Assembly (NCBI GenBank): GCA_032821775.1
Contig: JAVLRN010000007.1
Coordinates: 496,001 to 560,000 of the forward strand
Source of the DNA: Sanguinoderma infundibulare
Taxonomy: Eukaryota; Basidiomycota; Agaricomycetes; Polyporales; Polyporaceae
Length of the DNA: 64,000 nt
Reading direction: 5' to 3'
In this document: positions 32,945-44,687 of the stretch, in pieces
How the letters are laid out: every line of letters begins with the position of its first letter
Numbering within the stretch: position 1 is the first letter of the stretch
Notes under the pieces: generated by a model
Seen by the model: only the letters and a program-made list of their open reading frames with translations
What the model was told of the DNA's origin: nothing
The model's database searches: none
Translations under genes and position numbers: made by a program

Positions 32945-34379
32945 TTAGTACAAAACCACGCATCTCGCAACAGCAGGCACTGGAACAACTGACCTATGTA
33001 TTAGAAGTCCCCTGCCCAAACAACCTACGCACGAGGCATCGCGTCGCGTCTGAATCCACTCGTCGCGTAGCCACACCGCCGCCGGGTCCGCCCAGGAGCC
33101 GTTCCCCTTGTCGTCCGTGACGACGAACTCCATGATGGCGCTCATTTTCACGCCGAACTGCAAATGCCAATATTGATGTCGTCGTCGCCCACAGGCGCAA
33201 CCTAGTCGTCACCATCCAATCTCCGACGCCCCCGAGATCACGACCGAGGACGCACCGCATCGTACAAGTTCCACTTCGCCACGCCCCAGCCCGCGGCCCC
33301 TGTCCCGTGCGCGCGCACGACGCCAGCTACGGCCGCGTGCAGGCGATTGTGGTACGCTGCGTCCCAACTCGCATAGCTTGTGCATGGATTGCCTTCCCCG
33401 GCGCGGAGGATCTGGACCGCGAAGCCCTCTGCGTCTATACCCCCGCGCACGGCTGGGAGGCGTGGCACCTCCTGCAGCACAACGGACAGGCATTCCCACT
33501 CGAGCGACGATCTGGGCGCAACATCAGGGTCGTCCTTGGGCCGCGCAGCGTACACGTTCGTGCGCGCCATCTGGAGGGTGAACGCGAGCCTGAGCGCTGC
33601 CTCGCGCTTCTTGTCGGTGTCGAACAGGGGCTTGAACTTCTTCACCTTTGCCCCCTGCTTCTACCCGCTATGCGCGACACCGCCCGGGGGCGCATTGTGC
33701 ACGTCTAGCGCCTCGCTGCACGCCTTCCACAGCCAGGTGGGCATCGTGTCGTGGACCTGCCGGAGCGAGTGGGTGCGCTTGATGTAGGGGTCCCCGCGAG
33801 CAGCGGTGCGGGCGGCGGCCTTGCGTTTGAGCGCGCCGCCGGCGTAGTGGGCCGGGCGCTGGAACTGCTTGTGGGGAGGCGGCTTCGCCTGGTGCTCCTC
33901 GTGTTTTTTTTTCGTATTTTTTGAAGGCTAGGGGGGATGGCGGTTCGAGTCTCCTTTTTGCGCCGAGAGACGGAGCTACCCACGCCGCCTCGAATGCTTC
34001 TGGGCCGCCGTACCGCTCCCATGCCCGACGCTCCACGTCTATCTCCTTGTAGAGGTAGGTGTCAAGCTTGAACCCCTTGTAGTTGAGGATCCTAGGAGGC
34101 CGGCACAGGTCGATCTCTCAGGTCAGAGCGGTGGACTAGGAACAGGCACGACGAATACGCTGTACTTGGCCTCATGGAACTGCAAGCCGTCGAGGTCCTT
34201 CTCGCGCAACTTGTACTGAGCGAGTGCCTTCGATTTGTTGGTCTGCTGTCAAGAAAATGCAGGCCATCAGGCGAGCGTGCTCACTAGAAAGGGGTAGGGT
34301 GGCTGATGCTTACCGTCTGTTCGTCGTAGAGCTCGGACTCCCTCCATTCCGACGGACGCGCAGCGACTGCTGCGAACAT
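32945..34379 (-). CDS. unknown conserved protein, RAWE-x-GGP family, copy 1
   Basis: One of three paralogues in this window; I do not recognise a named domain. A multi-exon reading from MFAAVAARPSEWRESELYDE (34379) continues NKSKALAQYKLREKDLDGL, YKGFKLDTYLYKEIDVERRA, WERYGGPEAFEAAW, a basic stretch ending PAHYAGGALKRKAAART, then YIKRTHSLRQVHDTMPTWLW, KKFKPLFDTDKKREAALRLA, SLEWECLSVVLQEVPRLP, AAYHNRLHAAVAGVV, GWGVAKWNLYDAVR and a last exon FGVKMSAIMEFVVTDDKG. The basic KYxLxxxDL and RAWExxGGPE pieces recall nucleic-acid-repair-like modules, but that is weak inference. A 42-nt intron near 33665-33706 is needed to skip a TAG. The start could be 34451. Intact as far as I can see. Confidence 0.55.
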
Positions 34380-34802
34380 ATTGTGGATGAAGGACAGAGC
34401 TTGTGGTGGTAGAGTGGTGGTAAGGAACAAGAGCAGCTTCCGCGACATCGACGGCGGAAAGAGCACCGAGCCTGGACCCCTATGGATATACTGGGTTTTT
34501 CCGCCAGTACTTTGACTGGGATCCAGCCATTCGTTTTAAACTGAAAGGTGGTTAAACGCACTCGACGATGGACTCGTGTTATGGCTGCTCGGTTCCGGGT
34601 CTACCCATCTATACTACATTTTGAGGATCAGAGCTTGGGGAGACCGCGCTAGGCACTGTCATTACTGCCTGAAAGCCGGTCGCCGACAAGAAAGGCTTGG
34701 TTTGGCACACGACTCGATTGCCAATACAGTACTTGAATGCATCAACGACACAACTCGGCACGTAACGGATGCCGGAGAGTTGGAGACTCCGCTCAACAGG
34801 GC
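34380..34802. other. intergenic
   Basis: Promoter side of the unknown gene and the decayed 3' side of an F-box pseudogene. Nothing else recognised. Confidence 0.4.
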
Positions 34803-36175
34803 GGATATTTGAGAAAGGTGGTGCAAGAAAACGATGCGCGAATTGGCTCAGGACTTGCAATGCAATGGTTGAAGTGTGATAGCGGAATATGACGATGGGG
34901 TCGGGGAAGGGACGTGGCCAAAGGTGCTAGCAGACGGCCCCAGTCCTCCCATGGTGTAATGCGCTCTCCGTCCTTCTCATCGCTGTCTCGGGGTTTGGAC
35001 TGAACTGTGCAGATCTGGGCATAAATCGTGGCGTGAGGGATGAGAAGGAGGGAGTGGCGGAGGGAGTGGCCCTCAGCGGTTTTGGCTTGGGTGGCGAACT
35101 CGATGACGACCATAGATAGGATGTGTCAGCGTGGAAGTGCCCTTCAGACGTGGACATAGACGCAGGTTTGCTGTTGGAGCCCCGGTACGTCCAAACTGCC
35201 TCCCCAGAACTGCCGCAAGGTAGTTGCAATGTACACAGAGCACGATCAGAGGTCGGTGGAGCGTAACGGTAGACGTCGAGGTATGGCGATGCTGACGAGC
35301 CTCGGAGCAAGTAGGTATCATCGAGCGGTTCTAACTGCACATTCTTTGATCCAATGGAACTGCGTTAGATTATGAAATTATTCAATAAGTGGATGTAGCT
35401 GAGAAAAGAGCGATCAGGCCGCGCACCCATATCACTTGTCCGGTTGTCCAGTTGCACACTTGAAGTGACTTCGATGACCGTGCACTCCCCTTGACTAATG
35501 ATGGCGTCGAGGAGCCAGAACGCATGCTGCCCAGCGATGCGCAATCGATAAACGAATGCATGTGGCCCGACGCCCTGACGTCCATCTGTGGCCAGACTTG
35601 TGTGCATGGCAGGGCAGCGGGGGGTGTGCCATCGGAGCGGCTAGGCTCCCGCTTAACCGATCAAAGTCAACGTTCTGAATTCTGGAGAACGAATTTAGCT
35701 CTCGACGGTTGTTTATGAACCTTAGGTGAACGGCGGCGCTACAGACCTGTTTCCGAGCCGTAAGTCTGATGATACGACGAGATTTTGTGCGACATGCCCT
35801 GAGTTTCCAATCTTGCGTGTTCCATGTACCGATGGGTACCAGCCAATGATGCGATTCGATCTCTGCTTGTGTATATCCTTGAGCGAGTACTGAGAGGAAC
35901 GACCAGCTGTATTTCCCCAGCAGGTAGTACAAAGTAAGGCCGGCCAAGCAGTGTTCGTCGTTCCACCACGCAATTGTGTCTTCAGGGAGTTGTTCCGGAC
36001 GCATGTCATTATCCTGACATGCGAAAGTGCCACTGCGAAACTTGGACGAGTACTCCCGGAGACGGTCCATCCTCTCGGGGATGGTCCTGAGTGGTAAAAC
36101 TGCGTGTCTGAAGGACAGGCGGATTGCAACGGGACCGGGACAAGCTCTGACAACATTCAAGGCCAAGATTGCCAC
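34803..36175 (-). pseudogene. F-box family pseudogene E (no F-box, frameshifted, truncated)
   Basis: Head-to-head with the intact F-box gene at 36.4 kb. It begins abruptly inside the post-F-box region (ERMDRLREYSSKFRSGTF, EIESHHWLVPIGTW), so the F-box exon is missing. It continues with RLRIAGQHAFWLLDA, LEPLDDTYLLRGS and YRYAPPTSDRALCTLQLPCG. At about 35120-35130 the frame slips by one base (HADTSYLWS against the family HADPSLSMVV) and resumes as MVVIEFATQAKTA, then stops after TPWEDWG. The C-terminal third is absent. Confidence 0.75.
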
Positions 36176-36363
36176 GCGGCCACATCCGGCGAGCGCTTAC
36201 TCCGTGCCGATATCGATCCTCCCCAGGCCGATCCACCTCTTCTGCTCATCCGACACTCCTACCGTCCATCTCTGTCCATCTCCAGCCAGCCAGCCCGCCG
36301 TCTGGATCCATCACTGGCTAGTCCCATCCATTCTCCGGCTCGCTTGGCCGTCACTTGAAAAAA

Positions 36364-38314
36364 ATGGGTGCGGACCCTACTATTACGGAAGTTACGTCGC
36401 ACACCGCACCCCATCGGAAGGCAGATCATCCCGCGGTCCACGACTTGCCAGCAGACGTATTGCGTGCCATACTATCATTTCTTGACGGCAAAGACATTAC
36501 AATCTGCATCAGCGTGAGTGCTTCCCCTCCGCGCCTCCAGCATTCGCTCACTCGCAACTAGGTCTGTCGCTCCTTCGCGGAGCTGATCCGCACCGATCTC
36601 TCCCTCCAGTACAAGATCGAGCTTTCTCTCAACGGCATGGTCGACGGAAACTCCCTAGTCCTTTCTGTACGGGAGAGGATGGAGCATTTGCGGGGGTACT
36701 CGGCCAAGTTTCGCAGTGGGGCTTTTGTACGTGAGGACGTTGACATGCGCCTGGATCAATCCCTTCAAAATGCGCTGTTTGAGGAGCTGCATGACTGCGC
36801 GATTGGTGTCGCTGCGTACCTGTTGAAAACATCGGATGGGTTCCTCCTCTCGCTCTTCTCTCCAGGATCTCCGCAAGCCGGCATAGAATCCCAACACTGG
36901 CTGGTGCCTGTCAGCACATGGGCTAGCCGTCAGTTAGAGTGCGGACGATGTGCCGTAGATGTAGCCCACGGCCTTGTTTTGTCTGAGCCGGCGACACGGG
37001 ACAGGTCCGTAGCGCTATAATCCACCTAGGATTTCGTTGATAAGCTGATCGTTCTCGTCTAGATTTGAACTTCAGCGGGTCAATTTCAATGCGCTAGGCG
37101 GCGGGAAGACCGTTCCGATCTCACAACGGGTCACCGCCAGTGCCGTACCGTCGAGAGAAATCCTCCTCGTGGATGGACAGGACCAGGGCTTTCTGCCCGC
37201 GGCAGCGATGGTCGAAAAGTTGCGGATCGTTGGGCAGCTTGTTATTTGCGTTTTCCGTGTCTCCTACGGTGATGACATCGACCAGGTTATAAAAGTGTTC
37301 AACTGGACGACCGGACAGGTGATATGGGTGCGCGGCTTGCTCAAGCTTTCTTCTCATCCCTTGAATAATTTCCATTTGATCCAGCGAAAATCGTTCAGAA
37401 CACCCTCCATGTACGATTATATGGCACACTTTCCGAGTCTGAAGTCAGAGCCACTGGATGACAACTACTTGCTCGTGGGCGCATCGACTCGGAACTCGCG
37501 GTCCCGGATCGACATCTACCGTTACGCCCCACCATCCTCCGATCGCCCTGTGTGCAAACTACAACTGCCCTGCAGCCGCATTGAGACCACCTCGATGACC
37601 CGGATCTACAACAGTATGCCTACGTCGTCGTCTGGAAGATCCTTCCATGCGGACCCATCGCTCTCCATGATCGTGGTCGAGTTCTCCACTTTTGACTCGG
37701 ACAAGTATTCCATCCTCCTCATCCCTCACGCCACACTCTACGCCCAGATCCGCACTGCGGAAGCCCAATCTGGAGACAGTAATACAGGGACGGAAGCAGA
37801 GCGGGTTGTACCTTGGGAAGACTGGGGCCCCAACGGATCCCTGTGCCTGCGCGGGATCCGCGACCCGGGCCTTGCCCTACCGTGCGGATCGCGATTTCCC
37901 CTGCACGTGTTCGAGTTCGAGTTAGACTCGCGCCCATACCGCAGCTCGGCGTCGATATACATCTTCGACGTCAACCCTCTCGCGGCCAGATACACGAAAC
38001 ACGTCCTCGGGGCCCAGCGCGAACGACCGGAGAACGCTGCGATTGTCTGGGACATCGAGGAAGTCCTGCCCGGAGTAGTCGACCCCCAGTGCTTGATCCC
38101 GTACGTCGTATATCGGGTGAGGATGCCGTCCCCCTCCAAGCTTCAAGACATGGAGCTCATGCCCCGGGTGTTAATGGGCCTGAGCGGGTTCATGCTCTTC
38201 GTAAGTAATTCCCCGTATTCGTCATTAACATTTTCTGATCGCAGAGCGCCTGAACGTCGTTTGCAGGGTAGACTTGACCACGTGCGGTGCAAGGTACAAT
38301 CGTGGACGGTGTGA
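36364..38314 (+). CDS. F-box protein, apparently intact copy D
   Basis: Exons 36364-36513, 36562-37004, 37063-37327, 37385-38200 and 38267-38314 splice in frame to 573 residues, the same plan as the 11.3-kb gene (574). F-box at ~25-65 (LPADVLRAILSFLDGKDI, CRSFAELIRTDLSLQYKIEL). Tail blocks: FNWTTGQVIW, EPLDDNYLLVGA, SSASIYIFDVNPLAARYTKH, VWDIEEVLPGVVDP, end VQSWTV. Exon 2 must end at the GTCCGT donor at 37005, because a TAA follows in frame shortly after; the paralogue at 11.3 kb could use either this site or one 16-20 nt later. Likely an SCF substrate receptor with unknown target. Its downstream relic block is shared with copy C. Confidence 0.8.
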
Positions 38315-38396
38315 TGCTCGAGTTACAGATGGGAAGGACGGTCTTGCCATGCTACGCTTTAGATAGTTAACGCGATCAACAACAATTCCCGTGTTT

Positions 38397-38870
38397 TCAA
38401 TCGACTCCAAGCTCGGTTACCGCAAGTGCCTTGCCAGCATGCATGAGCCGCGCGAATTTGCCTCGTCTTTCATCCACTTTCGTCGTCGGCACTTCTGGTA
38501 GAATGTATGAGCTGAAGTACCCGGCATCATGCACCATCGCGATGGTACGTTGTCTGAGACGGGCGTACTTCCAGGCTGGGTGAAAAGCTGCACGTCGGCG
38601 AGATGGACGTCGTGTCTCCAGATCACTGTGGTGGATCGATGACATAGACAAACTTGAGGTGTTTCCGGATGGCATCTCACAGCTGATGCAGCTCGCTCTC
38701 CAGGCAGTCTAACTGTTGCAGATAATGGGCGATAGCTAGTTTCTTCGGGAAACCCGCGGTGGAGGAAGCTACAGTGAGCCGAACCGCACCCCCGGTGACA
38801 TGATGATACTGTAAGATTGACATACAATAACAAAGCATGTGCTCGAATGCAAAGCCCGAACTGTTGTTCA
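38397..38870. pseudogene. inverted copy of the F-box/coiled-coil relic junction
   Basis: Mirror image of 13310-13825. Bases 38397-38500 (minus) carry the same open frame end (GYFSSYILPEVPTTKVDERR ... ELGVD stop). 38570-38670 is the coiled-coil exon relic. 38745-38870 matches the tail flank of the 11.3-kb F-box gene (13315-13450). No full F-box gene follows here, so the block was carried along with copy D. Confidence 0.6.
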
Positions 38871-39727
38871 GAGAGTAAAGCGAATCACGAGCGTACATCG
38901 AAGACGGCCGCCGGGCCGCTGTGGCTCTCCCAGGTTCGTTGTTTAACCTCTCGTTCCTCATGGACAAACATCTCGCGCCGGTGTCCAGCAACCATGATGC
39001 TACACTCCCTCTTAGTGGAAGACAGTGAATACGAAAACGTGGGCAGGGGCATGTCGAACGGTGCAAGGCCGTTGAATGCTGCTGTACCACTGAGCCTGCA
39101 TGTTTATCGTGCCACAGCTTGGCGAAGCTGCCCAAGAGGCATGTCGAGAAGAAAGGCAAGTTCACACCGTTTGTCCAACCTCCGTCAAACGATACCGCGA
39201 GCGGCACCCGGAGCCGGCGTGTGACCCGTCATGATGTCGACCCCGTGGCTGCTGGCGCATGCCAACCAGCAGTGCCCAGTCGACGCCTTGCAGGAATGTG
39301 CTGGAAGCACACAGAATGATCAGGACGACGACGAAGGTTTGGTTGATCATCGGAGTAGTTTGGCTTGAAGCTGTGAACCGGAAGGAACGGCGGTGGACGA
39401 GCCGGTGCTCGAGGGCGGCGGTTGAATTTGTTGGCCTGCGGTAACCGCCTCGGGCTACGTCCGGAAGAGAAGCGAAGAATCGTGAGCGATCGTCAATCGC
39501 AAAGCGATGCCAGACTCTGTCAAAGTCCCCGTGCTCTTCACCGGCACGCACGAGAGACGCTGTTGATGGCGTTGAGCTGTCGCAACAGCATTAAATTCGG
39601 AACTTACAGTATGGTACGCCTGAGTCGAAAACATAAAGCCCAAGTAAACGTTACAGGACGGTACTCAAGAACAGGCTGTCGCTTGGACGATAGGAAATGG
39701 GTATACGTCGCGCATGACTCATGAACC
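38871..39727. other. intergenic
   Basis: No gene supported. Open frames at 38677-39207 and 39162-39551 (minus) lack motifs. It contains the 3' flank of the second SDR gene. Confidence 0.35.
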
Positions 39728-41105
39728 TCAGGCTCGGCGAGCTTTGACCTCGTCTTCAAGCCACTTCCACAGCTTGTCGCCGATCTCTTCGTCGTATGCC
39801 TCCGGCCTGCACTTCCCAAGACGTGCCCAAGGAATGAAGAACTGGAGGACGCGCATCAGCATCACGATTATCGAGTCCCTGAGAGGACAGACCTCGCCGT
39901 TGTGCTGTAACGCGTCTGGCATCGTACCAGCGTAGAGCTGTGTGAGCGCGCCATGGGAGGCTGGATAGAGAGAAAGATCCTGACGGTGCACGTATCATAG
40001 TTAGCATTTATTGGAGGTGAGAGACAATCAATAAGAGTCGCCTACTAGGATCTTCCTGGCGAAAGAGGGTATATGACGCTGCAGATCGGTCTTGATATTG
40101 CCTATAAAGCACGTCGTCGGTTCGTACGAAAAGGAATTGATATAGATATGTCATAGACCTGGATTGAGAGAAATAGAGATGATCCCTTTCTCCCCGTAAC
40201 GCTTTGCGACCTGACGCGCCACTAGAACGTTACCCTGAGCCGAACACTTAGCTGTCAGCGAGTGCCTGATAGCGATGGGCGAGAACGTACGTGTTTGCTT
40301 TGGGAGTAAAGTGCTTGTGTTGACAACTTCCTCCGGTCCGGCGTATCCTTCAAAGTTTCCCAATGAAGGGTGTTGAAGTATGCGGCGCCCGAGGAGGTCG
40401 TGATAACGCGTGTGTGTTGATCCGGGGACGTCTTTACTCCGGCGAGAAGGGTGGGCATAAGAAGCTCAGTGAAATAGTAGTGGCCGACGACGTTTGTGCC
40501 CCATTGCAGGTCGTAGCCGTCCTTCGTCAACAAGTCGATCGGGGGCACCATTACTCCCCTACGCAGATCGAGACAGTCATTACAGCCCTCGTTCGTTAGA
40601 CGATAAACCACTCACGCGTTGTTGAATAGGATGTGTAGTTCTGTCTCCTTACTGAGGAACTTATCCGCCGATTTCTTGACGGATGATAGGTTGGCCAGGT
40701 CGAGCTCGAGGAAGATGGCCTCCTTGCCGGTTGCGTCTTTGAGGGACGCGATTGCCTTAACTGCCTTCTCTTTGCTTCGCGCAGCCAGGTATACCTTGGC
40801 ATTGTGTTGTAGGAGAACCTAGAAGGCAAAAAGTCGAGTGAGATCAGCGGGGATATTGCTACGGTACGACGCGCTCCCAACCTTGACGGTTTCGTAGCCG
40901 ATGCCCGCGTTGCCACCTCCAGATCCAAGTTTACTTCAGCTTTGAAACGTATCAGATTCCATTACCGAGTCGACGTACCTGTTACGATGACGATCCGGCC
41001 GCCGAGGTCGGGAATCTCGTCGACGTTAAACTTGGATTTTGGTGGGAACGCTTGCTCCATGGCTGGCCATATGTTCTGCTTGAAGCTCGAGAACGCTGCA
41101 CCCAT
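39728..41105 (-). CDS. short-chain dehydrogenase/reductase, copy 2
   Basis: Paralogue of the SDR at 18.6-19.9 kb with the same length and intron positions. Start at 41105 ([20 protein letters not shown]); [18 protein letters not shown] followed after the intron by a [16 protein letters not shown] block. Then [20 protein letters not shown] (read across the exon end), [59 protein letters not shown], active-site [16 protein letters not shown] and the C-terminus [15 protein letters not shown] before the stop at 39728. No lesion found. Divergence from copy 1 is moderate, so both are probably kept with related oxidoreductase roles. Confidence 0.82.
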
Positions 41106-41646
41106 CTTGAATGAAACGCCAGAAAGCCCGTGTGGGGAAAACACAAAGTGTCGTGATGGTGCTAGGGAAGTGCGGCACAACGATGTGCGCAACCTTCGGG
41201 CATGACGTCCAGTATTTATCCATGCCCGTCGGGTTCTCGAAGACCACCTGCCATCGGGGACCGGAAAGGCGTGGAACGCTTGTCACCGATACCGCCAGAC
41301 GTTCCCATCGGCCCCCTCTCAACCTCTCAGGACTCGGACAGTGGTGAGTTTGCGTATACTCACGAGAAGTTGCTTCAGGTGATGGCGTGGGACGCTGCGC
41401 AGTGAGAATTCAATGTCGGCCCCAAGAGTGAGCTGTATCGTTCGGGAATTATTGCGGACGTGCGCGAGGACGACACGATAGAATTCTGGCCACGACAAGT
41501 ACTGCCCAACGATGGTGGGATGAGGCAGGAGTCGGAGGCAACCATGTGTCAACACGTGGCAGTTACTGTGCGAATAAACAAGCGCCTATTGTCGCAGATT
41601 GATGACCCCGTACTTTTACCCTCTCCTCCCGCCTGCAGACACCAAC
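41106..41646. other. intergenic, divergent promoters of SDR copy 2 and F-box remnant
   Basis: Nothing recognised beyond the expected promoter region. Confidence 0.35.
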
Positions 41647-41910
41647 ATGGACACGCACCTCGCACAGCACCATCTCGGCATTTGCGACCTACCCACAGAC
41701 GTACTGATTTTCACTCTCTTGTTCCTCGATGGTCAAGACATTGCGCGATGCATTAGAGTGCGCCCTTGCCCGGTCGATCGAACAATTACTGACTCTCATG
41801 AAGGTCTGTCGCTCTTTCGCGGAGCTGATTAGCACCGATCTGTACCTGCAATACAAGATCTAGCTGTGTCTTAACGGGCTGGTGGATGGAAATTCCCGTG
41901 GTAAGCTATT
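41647..41910 (+). pseudogene. F-box family remnant F1 (F-box only)
   Basis: Starts MDTHLAQHHLGICDLPTDVL, with IFTLLFLDGQDIARCIR completing exon 1. After the usual intron it reads VCRSFAELISTDLYLQYKI, then TAG, and LCLNGLVDGNSRG before losing homology. It keeps an F-box but ends with a nonsense codon and truncation. It sits directly before another F-box pseudogene. Confidence 0.7.
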
Positions 41911-42041
41911 GTAAGGACTCGTGGTTGTGTCAACACGTGACCGGTACTACATTATGATGCGCATTGCGGTGCCACTCACTCAAGTTGATTGTGCGATTTC
42001 CTTTCAGACTCCCAGTATCGCCACTCGAGCCATCTCGCAAA

Positions 42042-43776
42042 ATGGGCTCTCAGGCGATGCAAGGCGCACTATACCACTCAGGAATCTTCCAACTCTCCGC
42101 TGAAGTAATAGTCCTCGCTTTCTCGTGGCTTCCTGGTCAAGATATCACGCGATGCATGAGAGTGCGTTATATTCTTCCCAGTGGCAAGAATGATCCGCAG
42201 TGATCGCTAACTCTCGCCAAGGTCTGCCGTTACTTCGCCGAGTTGATTCGTAGTTGATTCGTAACGATCTCTACCTGCAGTACAAGATCGAGCTTTCTCT
42301 CAACGGCATGGTCGATGGGCGTTCCCGTGTCCTTTCCGTGCACGAGAGGATGAAGCGTCTCCAGGACTACTGCTCCAAATTTCGCAGTGGCTCCTTCGCA
42401 TGTGAGGATACTGCAATGCGTCCAGATCGACTCCCCCAAGGCAATTTCGGATGGTGGCGCGATGAGTACTGCTCGGTCGGTCTCAGTCTTACGTCGTACC
42501 TGTTTGTAACAGCAGAGGGGAGCGGGTTTCTCTCTGTCTTCTCTCCGGGATGTACGCAAGCCGAGATAGCATCTCAACGATGGCTAGCACCCGTAGGCAG
42601 GCAGACCTTTATGAGGACATGTGCTGTCCGAGTCGATCTCGCGCACGATCTGGTCGTATTCTCTGAGTCGGTGGAACAACGCAGGTCTGTGGCTCACAAG
42701 GTTCGTTGTGCACCTTGGCAAGCTAATCAATATTCCTTCAGCTCGGAGAATGTCGTTCATTTCAGTACGTTAAGGGGAGTAAAGGCTACTCCGAGGGCAC
42801 ACCCTGCCGTTCCCCTGTCGCGCATGCAAATATTGCCTCCCCACTCGGATGAATCGCGCCACGGCGTCGCGTCGAAAATGTCCGTCACACAATTGCGGAT
42901 CGCCGGACAGCATGCTTTTTGGTTCCTCGACACCAACGATGGGAAAGTCATGGAAGTGTGCAACTGGACAACCGGAGAAGTTATATGGGTGCGCTTTGAT
43001 GGCTTTTCCCTCAGTTGTATCTACTTATCGCATAATTTTATGATCTAGCGGAAGACGTTCAAAACGGGGAAAGTGGTGTTTGAACCACTGGATGATACCT
43101 ATTTGCTCGTCGGCTCGTCGGGATCGCCATATCTCGATGTCTACCGTTATGCTCCCCCGTTCCCGGGTCGCTACGTGTGCGCATTGAGACTGACCGGCAG
43201 CGATCCCAGGGAGGGAGTCTCCTCGAGACGGCGATGAGAAGGACGGTCATCCTCGCGTTGTACCTTGGGAGTACTGGGGCCCGAGCGGATGCCTGCGCCT
43301 GTGGATGCGCACATGGCCAGTAGACATCGCCATGCGCCCTCATTTCGCTCCGTTTGGATCGCGAATGCCTGTATTCGTGGTCGACCCAGAGCGCTTCGAC
43401 GGGACTCGGAGGAGCGCGTGGGTGTACATCTTCGACCTCAATCCCCTCGCGGCCAGATACTCGGATCAGGTTCTTCGCGCACAACTCGATCGACTCGGAT
43501 CGGAGACCGCCGCGATCGTTTGGGACGTCAATGAAGTCCTGCCTGGAGTTCTCGACCTCAAATGCTCGGCGATCCCTTACGTCGTGTATCGCGTCAAGAT
43601 ACCTTTCGCTGAGGGTGAACGCGTGGATGTCGAAGCTGTGGTGATGAGCCTGGGCGGGTTCATGGTCGTTGTGAGTATTTGTGCTCGTCATTGTCTGGAT
43701 CTCCTGGTTATCTGAATGTTATTTCTAGCCCAATCTCAATTACGGGCGGTGCGGGGTTCAAGCGTGGTCGGTATGA
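42042..43776 (+). pseudogene. F-box family pseudogene F2
   Basis: Near full-length layout. Exon 1 (MGSQAMQGALYHSGIFQLSA, VIVLAFSWLPGQDITRCMR), then VCRYFAELIR. Here an 11-base tandem duplication of GTTGATTCGTA (about 42240-42262) inserts a stop and shifts the frame. Downstream the family sequence resumes (DLYLQYKIELSLNGMVDGRS; RLRIAGQHAFWFLD-like block; EPLDDTYLLVGSSGSPYLDV). Then some 300 bases are missing between the YRYAPP and VPWEYWGPSGCLRLW blocks, with another frame change. The tail YIFDLNPLAARYSDQVLRA, VWDVNEVLPGVLDL and last exon ending VQAWSV are preserved. At least two independent lesions. Confidence 0.8.
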
Positions 43777-44151
43777 AAGTGTAGGGGTTGTACAGAAGGA
43801 CGGTGTTGGACATTATGCTGTGCATGGATTCATTGGATGGTGATCAAGAATAGATCGTGTTTTTCATTCGAAAACACGCTCACCTGTTGTATGCAAGCCT
43901 TAGCGGCGTGGCGCGACTTGACCTCGTTCACCGCGCACTTGAGCAAGTCACACATCCTCCTATTATTTCAATGAACCCTTAACACATACTTCATCTTGCA
44001 AACCTAGTAATACAGATGTTTCCACGAGTCCGTATAAGAAGCCTGCTAGTTGGAGCAGAGTGACACCCATCAACTGTGGTGTAGCCGACAGCCCCCCGGC
44101 CTAATATCCGTATCCTGCAGACGACATCGAGGGCGGAGCACGAACGGCGCC
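43777..44151. other. 3' flanks with coiled-coil UTR trace
   Basis: Bases about 43960-43990 (ATTTCAATGAACCCTTAA) resemble the coiled-coil 3' flank motif at 10245-10262, a hint that a coiled-coil copy once lay here too. No gene. Confidence 0.4.
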
Positions 44152-44687
44152 CTAGTTCGGAAGCGCGTTGATCTGCTGCTGAAGCTGGCCATAGACGGTC
44201 GAGACGGCTGGGCAGCCGACACCAGGGCCGTTGAGGTTCTGGAGGGTCGAGAGCAGCGTCGCGATACGCGCTTGCTGGTCAGCCTTGGAGTTGGTCGTCG
44301 GGAACGGGGCCGCGATGGGCGGGTTGTTGATTATGTGGCCCGCGTTGACGTTCGCGTTCAGTGCCTACGGGTGCGTGTCTCTTTAATCTCCGCCCGGCGG
44401 AATAAACAGAGGGAGTACTCACGGTAATGAATGAGCTGCGCGACGGGGGGCACGAGCAGGGGATGGCCACGCCACCTAACCCGGCACAGTTACTGCGAGC
44501 ACTCGATTAGCTCATAGACCACGCTTTTCAAAGCATCACAGACGTACCCAGTGCCGTCGGGGTTCACACCCGGCGTGACACCGAAGTCCGGGACGAGAGC
44601 GGGGTCGACGTCGCGCTTCTGGGAGGGCGCGGCCTGGGTAGCGGCGAACGCAGCGAAGACGGAGAGAATGATGGTAGTGGCCTTCAT
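44152..44687 (-). CDS. small secreted protein, copy 2
   Basis: Three-exon paralogue of the gene at 24.1-24.6 kb. Signal peptide MKATTIILSVFAAFAATQA; KRDVDPALVPDFGV; second exon NCAGLGGVAIPCSCPPSRS; third exon (44152 to about 44364) ALNANVNAGHIINNPP to the end QLQQQINALPN. It is intact. Exon 3 and its flank differ from the other copy at only about six of roughly 215 positions, while exons 1-2 differ more and the intron lengths differ. That suggests gene conversion or recent exchange of the 3' part. Secreted, function unknown. Confidence 0.8.

Noticed and set aside
37005..37062. TAA shortly after exon 2 of F-box copy D as a disabling stop
   Set aside because: It lies inside an intron if the GTCCGT donor at 37005 is used, which restores the frame into the conserved FELQRVNF block.
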